Shown one piece after another: positions 41,526 to 49,735 of a DNA stretch of 64,000 nt. The DNA is from Fibrobacter sp. UBA4223 (lineage in GTDB: Bacteria; Fibrobacterota; Fibrobacteria; Fibrobacterales; Fibrobacteraceae): NCBI GenBank assembly GCA_002382975.1, contig DFTB01000016.1, positions 62,001 through 126,000 of the forward strand, in the 5' to 3' direction. The position numbers and the translations under genes were made by a program. The notes beneath the pieces were generated by a model that did not search any database, was not told where the DNA came from, and worked only from the letters and a program-made list of their open reading frames with translations. Every line of letters starts with the position of its first letter. Position 1 is the stretch's first letter.

Positions 41526-44500
41526 ATGAGCATCAAAGATTACCTCGCCGGCGCCAAACAGGCCGGTTCCGTCCAGAAGCTGATGACCCCGGGCCTCGCC
41601 GTGGAATTTATCCAGCCCTGGTACACCCCGCTTTCTACGACCCCTTCTACCACGGGTATTGCTGTCGGCGGTATCGGCTCCACATTCACCGCAACGCCTG
41701 CTGGCACCACTCCCGTGATGAACGTGATGCCGGGCGTGCAGGTCCGCACCGAAAAGCCCTCTGACCTCCGTTTCAACAACTTCTTCTTCAAGGAAGCGGT
41801 CTTAAGCGCAAGGGCACCCCTTGTGATTGGCAACTTCGCCGCATTCGGCATCTACAACAACAACTTCCCGCTCCTCGATGCAAACGGCGCGCGCGTTTTC
41901 GGCGATGCCGACATGAAGGACCAGAAGAAGGCAGAAGCCAAGCTCAACAAGGTTCTTGCCGACAAGACTCTTTTGGCAACGAACAAGGCCGCCTTTGAAC
42001 GCTGGCACATCCAGTTCAGCGACCGCACCCAGGCTTTGATTGCTGCAGGCAAGGACACCGCCGCCATCAACCGCGCCGTTCTCATTGATTTCTTCGATGG
42101 CATGATTGGTGAAAAGGCAGCCCGCGAAGGCGCCCTCACCGCCGCCTGGGCAAACGACTCCGAATTCCTCGGCCAGCCGGGCTACGACGCCGCCAAGATG
42201 AAATATACCGCCCTCTACCCCGTGAGCGAAACCGTTTACGAAGGCAAGGGTGTCGCTATCACCAAGACCCAGTCCAGCTACGTGACCCCGGGTGATGAAC
42301 GCCTCTCCAGCCTCCCCGTGAACGCCACCGTGTTCACTCTCGAAAATAACACCAAGGAAACCCGCGAAGTGACGATTGTCCAGATTCAGGACAGCATCAC
42401 GGGTTACATGGCCAAGAAGGACCGCCAGGGCGTTCAGGACTCCAGTTTTGTGCTGGTGCCGTCTGCTCGTTTCCCGAAGGGCGTGCAGTTTGACAAGGAA
42501 CTCAAGGATGGCCGCTCTGTGCGCGGTATCGAATTTTTCAACGAAAAGGCTCTCGCCGAAAGCGACTTCAACGGTTGCATGGGCGTGTCCGTCGCCTGGA
42601 ACAAGAAGGATAACCTGAACGTTTCCGTGAAGCCCATGTTCTACCAGGACGATGCCGCCTCTGTGCTGAAGGGCGCTCTCCAGAGCGGTCGCGTTGCAGG
42701 CTCTTGGGTCAAGAACGTTTACAGCGGTCGTGAAACGATTGCAGGCGCCGTCGCCGTGACTGCCGTTTTGAAGCCGAAGCAGAAGGTCAGCTTCCAGTTC
42801 AACCTGGTGCTGGATTTTCCCGAAATCAAGCTGAACAAGCTCACTTCCACCAAGAAGTACACCGCTTTCTTCCCAGAAGCATACGGCCGTGTGGGTGCCG
42901 TTCTGGAAGAAGCCCTCGCCGCCGACAAGAACTTTGACGCTCGCCTCAAGGCATTCGAAGCACTCGTGCCGAAGAAGGCCGTGGCCAAGCTCTACAAGAC
43001 CGCCGCCAAGCAGGCCGAATTCAAGAGCCTCGCTATCAACACCCTCAGCTTCCTCGCCGAAGCCACCGTGTGGGACAAGGACGACCGTTTCTTGGTTCGC
43101 GAATGCGCCGACTATCCGTTCTTCAACTCCCTGGACGTTTACTTCTACGGAAGCTTCAGCCTGATGGCCCTGATGCCGCGCCTCGACGGCGTAGTGATGA
43201 AGCGCTTCGGCGACGCCATTCTCGCCGTAAACAACAACCGCCGCCGCCACCACGAATATGTGAACCTCCCCTACGCCGACCTCCCGGACCCGAAACTGGA
43301 AGGTCCCCGCGCCGTTCGTGGTGCCGTGATTCACGACCTGGGAAGTCCCTTCGATGCCGAACCCGATGCCTACGACTGGCACAACGTGAAGGAATGGAAG
43401 GATCTCGCTCCGAAGTATGTTTTGATGGTTCTCCGTCATTACGTGAAGACGCAGGACAAGCAGAACTTGCAGGATTGCAAGGAAGCTGTCTATGCCGCCA
43501 TGCAGTACCTCGAGAAGATGGTGAACGAGGGCGAAAACTTCCCGCTCACCCACGGTACCGACGACACCTTCGACAACCTCTCCAGCCACGGCATTTCCGT
43601 GTACTGCGGTAGCCTCTGGATTGCTGGCCTCCGCGCTGCAGCAAAGATTGCCGAAATCCTCGGCGACAAGGCACAAGCCGACACCTGGAACGCGAAGGCC
43701 GACGCCGCCAACAAGGAATTCGAGGTCGCCCTGTGGGACGAAGCCGAAGGCTACTACCACTTCTTCGTGACCCCGATGGAAGCGAAGGACGTTGTAGCTG
43801 ACAAGCTCCCGCAACTCGCCGACGCCATCAAGGATACGCTCGCCATCGACGGCACCAACGTGAAGGCAGCCCTCAAGACCATCAACGAATGGCTGAACTC
43901 CGGCAAGATTCCGAGCGACGTGGAGCTTTCCAAGAACGAACTCCGCGGCCTCAAGAAGGCATGGCTCACCGCCCAGTGCAAGGACGCATTCACTGCCAGC
44001 TGGAACGCAAAGATTGCGAACGACTGCGACGACGTATTCGCCGACACGATGCTCGCCGACACGTATCTCCGTCTGCTCGACCTCAAGCCCATCAGCGACG
44101 AGAAGAAGGCGAAAGCCAACCTGCTCCGCGTCTACAACACGAACTACAAGGCCAACAGCCCGCTCATCGGTGCCGCCAACCTGGTTCGTAAGGACGGCTC
44201 TCCGCTGGATGAATTCAACTTCCAGGCTCACGACGTATGGATCGGCATCCAGTACAGCATTATGTGCGCCATGATGCACCACGGCCTCGAAAAGCAGGCT
44301 GCTGACATGGGTGACTCCATGATCCGCAACCTCTACGAAGAAGCCCGCATCCCGTTCGCTGCACCGGAAGGATTCAACGGTTCCTGCCGCCTGCACCCGG
44401 AAGCGCTGGTGAAGGCCTTCGGCCTCAGCGCTACCGCCGCCGACAAGATGCACAAGGAACTCCTGAAGAAGGGCGCCCTGCTTGCAGATTCCCGCATCAG

Positions 44501-44669
44501 CCCGAAGCTCCCGCGCAACCTGCCCGCCTTCACCAAGGCATTCGGCAGCATCGCGAAGGCCAACAAGGTTGAAGCAAGCGCGCTATTCATGCTGCTCCAC
44601 AGCACGGCACTCAAGTACACCGCCGGCAAGTACTTCCGCCCCGGCATGGTGTTCGCTTTGGTGTGGTAG
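41526..44669 (+). CDS. GH116-like glycoside hydrolase (GBA2/DUF608 type)
   Basis: The 1047-residue product lacks a signal peptide. The N-terminal half is beta-rich (IAVGGIGSTFTATPAGTTP, EFFNEKAL). The C-terminal half is an (alpha/alpha)6-type domain with AVIHDLGSPF, GTDDTFDNLSSHGISVYCGSLWIAGLRAAAKIAE and DDVFADTMLADTYLRLL. This layout and the HDLG and glycine-rich motifs resemble family GH116, which includes beta-glucosidases and the bile-acid beta-glucosidase. A cytoplasmic enzyme acting on imported beta-glucosides such as cello-oligosaccharides would suit a cellulose degrader, but I cannot assign the substrate. Codon use is strongly biased, suggesting high expression. Confidence 0.78.
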   Translation: MSIKDYLAGAKQAGSVQKLMTPGLAVEFIQPWYTPLSTTPSTTGIAVGGIGSTFTATPAGTTPVMNVMPGVQVRTEKPSDLRFNNFFFKEAVLSARAPLVIGNFAAFGIYNNNFPLLDANGARVFGDADMKDQKKAEAKLNKVLADKTLLATNKAAFERWHIQFSDRTQALIAAGKDTAAINRAVLIDFFDGMIGEKAAREGALTAAWANDSEFLGQPGYDAAKMKYTALYPVSETVYEGKGVAITKTQSSYVTPGDERLSSLPVNATVFTLENNTKETREVTIVQIQDSITGYMAKKDRQGVQDSSFVLVPSARFPKGVQFDKELKDGRSVRGIEFFNEKALAESDFNGCMGVSVAWNKKDNLNVSVKPMFYQDDAASVLKGALQSGRVAGSWVKNVYSGRETIAGAVAVTAVLKPKQKVSFQFNLVLDFPEIKLNKLTSTKKYTAFFPEAYGRVGAVLEEALAADKNFDARLKAFEALVPKKAVAKLYKTAAKQAEFKSLAINTLSFLAEATVWDKDDRFLVRECADYPFFNSLDVYFYGSFSLMALMPRLDGVVMKRFGDAILAVNNNRRRHHEYVNLPYADLPDPKLEGPRAVRGAVIHDLGSPFDAEPDAYDWHNVKEWKDLAPKYVLMVLRHYVKTQDKQNLQDCKEAVYAAMQYLEKMVNEGENFPLTHGTDDTFDNLSSHGISVYCGSLWIAGLRAAAKIAEILGDKAQADTWNAKADAANKEFEVALWDEAEGYYHFFVTPMEAKDVVADKLPQLADAIKDTLAIDGTNVKAALKTINEWLNSGKIPSDVELSKNELRGLKKAWLTAQCKDAFTASWNAKIANDCDDVFADTMLADTYLRLLDLKPISDEKKAKANLLRVYNTNYKANSPLIGAANLVRKDGSPLDEFNFQAHDVWIGIQYSIMCAMMHHGLEKQAADMGDSMIRNLYEEARIPFAAPEGFNGSCRLHPEALVKAFGLSATAADKMHKELLKKGALLADSRISPKLPRNLPAFTKAFGSIAKANKVEASALFMLLHSTALKYTAGKYFRPGMVFALVW

Positions 44670-44690
44670 CCGTCGCCCTCGACGCGTAAT

Positions 44691-44718
44691 TGTCATCCCC
44701 GCGAAAGCGGGGATCTCC
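44691..44718. repeat. REP-like palindrome after the GH116-like gene
   Basis: TGTCATCCCCGC-GAAA-GCGGGGATCTCC is the same element, in reverse orientation and with a different loop, as those in the rplT repeat copies. Confidence 0.7.
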
Positions 44719-44731
44719 ATAAACTTTAAAC

Positions 44732-44758
44732 AGGTGTCCCAGCGGGGCACCTTTTTTT
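44732..44758 (+). terminator. Intrinsic terminator of the GH116-like gene
   Basis: A 9-bp stem AGGTGTCCC / GGGGCACCT with one T-G pair and an AGC loop is followed by seven T. Confidence 0.88.
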
Positions 44759-44764
44759 ATTCCA

Positions 44765-45469
44765 TCATTTTGTAACAATCCTCATCCTGTTACCCTGATT
44801 AATTCTGTCGTCAATAACAAGAAGATTGGCCTGATCAAAAGGCGAAACCAATTTTATCTTGAACGCGAACTGTGACATACAGGTACAATCAGAACTTGAC
44901 GTAGCCGTCTCAACAACAGGCTTTACATGCATCTCCGTTTCGTCCATGGTCACTTCAAGAGTAGGCTTGAGCAACTGCCTTGTCATTCCGGCAAAGCCGC
45001 CTATCTCTTCGCAAGGCATTCTCACATTTTGCACAAGGTATGTAGCTGAATCATTTTCAACAGTCATGATGGCAACAGGCGGTAAAGCCTGATCACCGCC
45101 AGAATCACCGTCCAAAATGACATCGCCCGACGAATTGTTGTTCTGGCAAGAACCGCCCATGTTGTCCACCACCTGACAGGGAACATCGTCACTCGCCGAA
45201 GAAGATTCAGCTACCGTACTAGATTCTGGGCCTGCCTCACTTGATTCCGGATTAGCGCCACTCGACTCTGGAACCACCGCAGACGAAGACTCCCCAGTGG
45301 ATTCGGCAGAAGATTCTGCAACTTGCGCACTGGAAGATTCCTCCGCCAAGCTGGACGACTCGGCAATTCCTGAACTAGATGACAGTTCCGGCCCTGTCGA
45401 AGACGACTCTTTTCCACAAGCCCAAAGCACTAGCGACAACGCAGCACTCATTGCCAGTATATTTTTCAT
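44765..45469 (-). CDS. Small Ser-rich lipoprotein
   Basis: The 234-residue product has a lipobox at LVLWACGKES, then about 75 residues of Ser/Glu/Ala repeats (ESS-type), then a C-terminal beta domain of about 120 residues with several Cys (DVPCQVVDNMGGSC, RMPCEEIGG, SDCTCMSQF). The organisation, an anchor with a flexible Ser linker and a small Cys-paired domain, is typical of Fibrobacter surface proteins. I do not recognise the C-terminal domain. It is transcribed after the pentapeptide gene but is separated from it by a terminator. Confidence 0.75.
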   Translation of the reverse strand: MKNILAMSAALSLVLWACGKESSSTGPELSSSSGIAESSSLAEESSSAQVAESSAESTGESSSAVVPESSGANPESSEAGPESSTVAESSSASDDVPCQVVDNMGGSCQNNNSSGDVILDGDSGGDQALPPVAIMTVENDSATYLVQNVRMPCEEIGGFAGMTRQLLKPTLEVTMDETEMHVKPVVETATSSSDCTCMSQFAFKIKLVSPFDQANLLVIDDRINQGNRMRIVTK

Positions 45470-45497
45470 AATGCGCCTCCCTATCTATTCTCAATAT

Positions 45498-45528
45498 AAA
45501 AAAAGAAACCCCGCTTGCGCGAGGTCTC
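45498..45528 (-). terminator. Intrinsic terminator of the pentapeptide-repeat gene
   Basis: On the minus strand a 10-bp stem GAGACCTCGC / GCGGGGTTTC (two wobble pairs, GCAA loop) is followed by TTTTTTT. Confidence 0.85.
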
Positions 45529-45549
45529 AAATCCGTTAATCAGGAACGA

Positions 45550-46974
45550 CTAGAAATCGTCATCGTCAGAGTGTTTTTTCTTCTTTTTCTTTTTCTTCTT
45601 AGGCATGGCGTCTTCGGCAACCTTGTCTCCCTGCTTCTTGTTCACCACCACTTCGGCAGCCTTTTCACCGGGCTTGGTGAAGCCGAACTGACGGGGGTCA
45701 AAGCCCTTGGGGAACTTGGTCTTGTTGTCGTAGATAACGCGTTTTGCAGTGAACTTTTCAATCTTCGCGTTGCTCAGGTCGGCACCGGAGAAGTCCACGT
45801 CTTCCATCTTGGTATCGGCGTCGATCTTGACACCCTGGAGGTTCGCATTCAAGAAGCTCACCTTGATGAGCTTTGCACCGGCAAGGCTCGTGCCAGACAT
45901 CTGGGCCAGCTGGAAGTCGGAGCGTTCGATGGTGGAGTTGGCGAAGTTGCTCTTGGTGAGATCGGCCTTATCGAAGATGCTCTTGAAGATGTAGGCACCG
46001 TCGAAGACGCTCTTCACCAGGTCGGCTTCCTTGAAGATGTTCTTTTCAACAGAGGCGTCGTAGAAAGAGGCCTTGCCGAGCTTGGCCTTTTCGAAGTCGT
46101 TCTTGGCCACGGAACTCTTGTCGAACACCACGCCGGTCAAGTCCTGCTTGCCGAACTGCATGTTCTTCACTGTAGCCTGGGCGAACTTGGCACGCTGGAG
46201 CTGGGTCTTGGACAGGTCCACGTCGTTAAAGGTGGTCAGGGAGAGGTCAGCGTCCTGCATGTTCACGTTCTTGAATTCGGCACCGCTGAACTCGGCCTGA
46301 GAAAGACCTGCCTTCACAAAGATAACGTCCACCAGGTCCGTGCCCTTGAAGTTGGCGGCAATCAGGTTACAACCCGTAAAGTCCGTGTGGTTCAGGGTAG
46401 CCTTGCGGAAGTCGCTGTTAGCCATCAAGGAACGGGCGAAGTTGGTGTTGGTGAGGTTAGCCTTGGAGAAATCGGCACGGGTAAGGTCCACTTCGTTCAC
46501 GGAGGCCATGGTCATGTCTGACTTGCTGAAGTCCGTTTCTTCGGAGACCTTCATCATGTCAAGACGAGCATTCTTAAGATTGGTCTTGGGGAACTGGCTG
46601 TCCAGGAGCGTTGCACGGTAGAGGTTGGCCTCTTCCATGTCGGCACCTTCGAAGCTGGAGCTACGGATGTCGGCACCGCTGATGACCACGCCCTTGAGTA
46701 CGGCATTGTTGAAGTTCGCTTCGCTAATCACGGCGTTCTGGAAAGACACGCCGGAGAGGTTCGCACCCTTGAAGTTCGGCTTTTCGCCAGCGGCACGCTG
46801 GAAGTCCGTAACGTTCTTGACTGCCTTGGCATTGCTGAAATTAAAGCCGTCAATACGCTTGTCGCGGAAAGAAATGTTGAGGTCCTTGCCGGACCATTCA
46901 CTCTGAGCAAAGCCGCTCATGGCAAGTGCGCCCACAAGGCAAAGGCCAAACTTCGAAATTTTCATCATATTCAT
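45550..46974 (-). CDS. Exported pentapeptide-repeat protein with Lys/Asp tail
   Basis: A signal peptide (AMSGFAQSE) is followed by about 70 tandem A(D/N)LXX-type pentapeptides (such as ANFKGTDL, ANLTNTNF, ADLTKSNF), giving a right-handed quadrilateral beta-helix of roughly 17 coils. The last 30 residues are different: a run of nine Lys, then His-Ser and four Asp and Phe. I chose the ATG at 46974, 8 bases after AAGGGA; a GTG at 46980 is possible. Most pentapeptide proteins are cytosolic, so an exported one with a zwitterionic tail is unusual. The function is unknown. Confidence 0.85.
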   Translation of the reverse strand: MNMMKISKFGLCLVGALAMSGFAQSEWSGKDLNISFRDKRIDGFNFSNAKAVKNVTDFQRAAGEKPNFKGANLSGVSFQNAVISEANFNNAVLKGVVISGADIRSSSFEGADMEEANLYRATLLDSQFPKTNLKNARLDMMKVSEETDFSKSDMTMASVNEVDLTRADFSKANLTNTNFARSLMANSDFRKATLNHTDFTGCNLIAANFKGTDLVDVIFVKAGLSQAEFSGAEFKNVNMQDADLSLTTFNDVDLSKTQLQRAKFAQATVKNMQFGKQDLTGVVFDKSSVAKNDFEKAKLGKASFYDASVEKNIFKEADLVKSVFDGAYIFKSIFDKADLTKSNFANSTIERSDFQLAQMSGTSLAGAKLIKVSFLNANLQGVKIDADTKMEDVDFSGADLSNAKIEKFTAKRVIYDNKTKFPKGFDPRQFGFTKPGEKAAEVVVNKKQGDKVAEDAMPKKKKKKKKKHSDDDDF

Positions 46975-47084
46975 ATACACGTTCCCTTTATGGAAAATCC
47001 AAAATAACGGATACCCCTAAAATAAATAAAAAAATTCAGATAAAGGCAAGAAAAATGTAAAACAATGCTATTTTTTGCCTTGAA

Positions 47085-48278
47085 ATGTCAAATTTCGCTC
47101 AAAAAGAGTACGATGTCATAGTCTGCGGGGCCGGTCCTGCCGGGCTGATGGCGGCCTGCACCCTAGGGTACTTGACCGGCACTGCCAGACGGATTCTTCT
47201 TTTGGACAAGAAAGCCCCCTGGAAGGAACCCATCTTTTGTGCAGAGGCTGTTTCTGCTGATAGGCTTGCGGCCCTTTGGCCCATTGACCCTGCCTTTGTG
47301 CGGGGCAAACTTTCGGGCATTTACTTTACCTCGCCCAAGCGTTACCGCGCCGAGTTCTACAGCAAGGACTGCGGCCTTATTCTCAACAGGGCCCTGTTCC
47401 ACAAAAGCATCGCCGATTCTGCAAAGAACCACGGGGTAGAATGCCATTTTGACACCCTTATCCACAAGCTGGAACGCACCGAGACTGGCTGGAACATAGA
47501 GGTTTCGCAGGGCGACGAATCCGTCACCCTGTCGGCAAAGACCATCATTGACGCCTCGGGCCCCGGGTGCAGGCTCACCAGGAACATCGCCTGCCTTGAC
47601 GGAATCGAGTCCGGCGATACGGACCTGGAAACAGGGATTTTCGCCGTAGCAGACGGAATCAAGCACAGCCCCGAGCACATCGAGCTGTTCTTCGGTAGCG
47701 AATTCCAGGACGGTTACGGCTGGATTTTCCCCCGAGACGGCAAAGAAGTGAACATCGGTTTCGTGCTGGGCAAGACCGTAAAGAACGGAGAGCCCCTGCG
47801 CCAGAAACTCATGAATTTTATCGCCAAAAATTACCCGGAGGCGACAGTGAAGGCCGTCTATGGCGGCATGATCGCCTGCGGGCAGTCCGACAAGCCTCTC
47901 GCCAAGTGCGGGCTTTTCAAGGCGGGCGATGCCGCCAGCTGCGTGAACCCCATCAGCCGGTCGGGCATCGTGGAATCCCTGATCAGCGGAAAGATTGCCG
48001 CCGAAGCGGTGGACCAGTGGCTCAAGGACAGCGGAGAAAATCGAGAAGCCATCGAGGCCTCTACCCTCACCCGCTGGATGGAAGCCCTGGGCAAGAGCCA
48101 CAAGCAAATCGCCAACGCCAAGGCGGGTTTCAACAGCATTACCGATGACCAGCTGGACAAGGCCGCCAAGCGGCTCTCCAGGCTGCCCCGCGAAAAACAG
48201 ACCCTGGTCCGCATTTTCTGGAACGTGCTCTGGTCCTGCCCCTCAGTCATCTGGAAAATGCGCTCGTTCTTGCGTTAA
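47085..48278 (+). CDS. Geranylgeranyl-reductase-family FAD oxidoreductase
   Basis: The 397-residue product has the FAD-binding GxGxxG motif (GAGPAG, 15-20), the FFGSEFQDGYGWIFP substrate region and the second FAD motif AGDAASCVNPISRSGI. These match the geranylgeranyl reductase family, which reduces isoprenoid chains of quinones or membrane lipids. The exact substrate cannot be told. It lies 9 bases upstream of sufE and is followed by a small membrane-protein gene, so the three look like an operon. Confidence 0.85.
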   Translation: MSNFAQKEYDVIVCGAGPAGLMAACTLGYLTGTARRILLLDKKAPWKEPIFCAEAVSADRLAALWPIDPAFVRGKLSGIYFTSPKRYRAEFYSKDCGLILNRALFHKSIADSAKNHGVECHFDTLIHKLERTETGWNIEVSQGDESVTLSAKTIIDASGPGCRLTRNIACLDGIESGDTDLETGIFAVADGIKHSPEHIELFFGSEFQDGYGWIFPRDGKEVNIGFVLGKTVKNGEPLRQKLMNFIAKNYPEATVKAVYGGMIACGQSDKPLAKCGLFKAGDAASCVNPISRSGIVESLISGKIAAEAVDQWLKDSGENREAIEASTLTRWMEALGKSHKQIANAKAGFNSITDDQLDKAAKRLSRLPREKQTLVRIFWNVLWSCPSVIWKMRSFLR

Positions 48279-48287
48279 GGTCGAACC

Positions 48288-48734
48288 ATGCCAGAATCTA
48301 TCCAGGAACGACAAGACGCACTCCGGGCGAAATTCGCAAGCTTTACAGACGCCGACGGCAAGTGGGAATACCTGCTGACTCTCGCCCGCAACCACAAGGG
48401 AATGGACCCCGCCCTCAAGGCTGAAAAGTTTATCATCCAGGGCTGCGCCTCCACCATGTACTTGGTGCCGAACTTTAACGGCGAGGTCATCCATTTCGAA
48501 ATGGACGTAGAAGGCGGAACCACCAACCCGCTGATTAGCCGTGGCCTTGGAGCGCTGGCATTACAGATTTACAACGACCAGACGCCGTCTGCTATTTTGT
48601 CTGTAAACCCGGAATTCTTTAGGGACATCGGCCTGAACGTAGGGCTCTCCCCCACCCGGAGCAACGGCTTTGCAAGCCTCGTGAAACAGATTTATTTATA
48701 TGCCCGCGTCTTTGACGCACTATCCAAAAGGTAA
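48288..48734 (+). CDS. sufE: SufE-type sulfur acceptor protein
   Basis: SufE accepts persulfide sulfur from SufS and passes it to the Fe-S scaffold. The 148-residue product has the conserved cysteine, Cys53 in QGCASTMYL, and the helical C-terminus ending NGFASLVKQIY. It is normal length. The SufS/CsdA-type desulfurase is at 19786-21012, so the pair is split here, and no sufBCD genes are close. Confidence 0.92.
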   Translation: MPESIQERQDALRAKFASFTDADGKWEYLLTLARNHKGMDPALKAEKFIIQGCASTMYLVPNFNGEVIHFEMDVEGGTTNPLISRGLGALALQIYNDQTPSAILSVNPEFFRDIGLNVGLSPTRSNGFASLVKQIYLYARVFDALSKR

Positions 48735-48743
48735 GGTAGAATC

Positions 48744-49346
48744 ATGTTCAGTTTCTTAAACGGAAAAAGCCCTTTTGACGAAGCAGAAGAAAAACTAGAA
48801 GCCGGGGAAACCGTCAACGGAAGGCCCAAGATGCCAAGCGGCCCTATCATGGGCTGGCAGGACGGACTCTTCTTGCTGGTGGTTATCGGCCTGATCGTGG
48901 GCGGCTACCAGTATTACCAGCATTCCAAGACCGAAAGCGCCGAGACCTTCGCCCGCTGCAATGCCCTTTTTGACGAGGCGGCCACGAACCCCGAAAAATA
49001 CCTGGATGCAGAAGCCTGCTTCGACAGCACTTGGGACCTGGGATTTGTAAGCGATACCATGGAAGTGCTCCGCCAGAACCGCATGGGCGAAATCCTGGAC
49101 AAGCGGAACGCCCAGAAGGATGTGCTGGAAGATGCCAAGGACGCTCTTAGCCAGAAGGATACTGCCAAGGCGGTGGAAATTGTCCGCGGTTACCAGGGGG
49201 CCATGTTCCTAAGGAACTACGACAAGGAAGACTGGGAAAAGATTGCGAAGTTCGAAGTTGCTGCTCCGGGCGATTCGAATGCCACGGCGGCTGATTCGAG
49301 CGCTACGACAGCAAACAACGGTGCAGCCGAAGCAAAGGCCCAGTAA
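48744..49346 (+). CDS. Single-pass membrane protein, unknown function
   Basis: The 200-residue product has a cytoplasmic N-terminus of about 38 residues, one transmembrane segment (GLFLLVVIGLIVGGYQYY, about 41-58) and a helical C-terminal domain with two Cys. The tail is Ala/Ser/Thr-rich. It has no signal-peptide cleavage site. I recognise no family. It ends the operon with the reductase and sufE and is followed by a weak terminator at 49391-49410. Confidence 0.65.
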   Translation: MFSFLNGKSPFDEAEEKLEAGETVNGRPKMPSGPIMGWQDGLFLLVVIGLIVGGYQYYQHSKTESAETFARCNALFDEAATNPEKYLDAEACFDSTWDLGFVSDTMEVLRQNRMGEILDKRNAQKDVLEDAKDALSQKDTAKAVEIVRGYQGAMFLRNYDKEDWEKIAKFEVAAPGDSNATAADSSATTANNGAAEAKAQ

Positions 49347-49390
49347 CCGAGTTTAATCATTTTTGACAACATATATTATATATGAAAAGA

Positions 49391-49410
49391 GCGTCTAATG
49401 GCGCCTTTTT
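49391..49410 (+). terminator. Weak terminator before the trpE leader
   Basis: The stem GCGTC / GGCGC with a TAAT loop is followed by a C and five T. It may end the sufE operon. It may also be a shortened counterpart of the first module found upstream of trpB. Confidence 0.5.
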
Positions 49411-49475
49411 ATTACACGCAATGTAAAAAAATTGCATTTATTTGCAATTTTTTGAATTTTTTTTGAAGAGACCCC

Positions 49476-49504
49476 TTGCCGAGGTTAACTTGTATTGATA
49501 TCTT
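49476..49504 (+). promoter_or_regulatory. Promoter candidate for the trpE transcript
   Basis: TTGCCG at 49476-49481 and TATCTT at 49499-49504 are separated by 17 bases. The -10 box ends 7 bases before the leader ATG, so the mRNA may begin with or next to that ATG. The trpB leader has the same geometry (TTGCCA-N17-TAAATT-N7-ATG). Confidence 0.55.
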
Positions 49505-49511
49505 TGTGCCC

Positions 49512-49568
49512 ATGATGAACTTTGTGACATGTGCAACCCTTAACCGTCGTTGGTGGCGCGGACTCTAA
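49512..49568 (+). CDS. trpL: trp leader peptide upstream of trpE
   Basis: The 18-codon ORF (MMNFVTCATLNRRWWRGL) holds two adjacent Trp codons (49551-49556) near its end. A stall there would free the downstream strand for antitermination. It is the same length as the leader upstream of trpB. No Shine-Dalgarno sequence precedes it. Confidence 0.85.
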   Translation: MMNFVTCATLNRRWWRGL

Positions 49569-49639
49569 CATAGAGCCCGGTATTTGTCGCAAATCACCCA
49601 AGATTTTAAGCAAAGGCTTCCGGACTCACGGAGGCCTTT
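49560..49639 (+). promoter_or_regulatory. trp attenuator upstream of trpE
   Basis: Three mutually exclusive pairings are visible. The pause hairpin GGaCTCTA / TAGAGcCC lies at 49560-49578. The antiterminator is GAGCCCGG (49573-49580) with CCGGACTC (49620-49627), 7 of 8 pairs. The terminator is AAAGGCTTCCG / CGGAGGCCTTT (49612-49639) followed by CTCTTTT. This is the classical ribosome-mediated arrangement. Confidence 0.88.
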
Positions 49640-49735
49640 CTCTTTTACCAAAATCATTGAAATCCTCCGGAAACCAAAGCCTTTGCGAAACCCTAAACCA
49701 GGAACGCAAACAAGTTTATAAACCAGAGGATCAAA

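Noticed and set aside
41802..44453. An 883-codon open frame antisense to the GH116-like gene
   Set aside because: It is the mirror of a strongly codon-biased gene; it has no recognisable domain, signal or start site.
44859..45092. Plus-strand ORF opposite the Ser-rich lipoprotein
   Set aside because: Antisense of a gene with a clear lipobox and its own ribosome-binding site; no support of its own.
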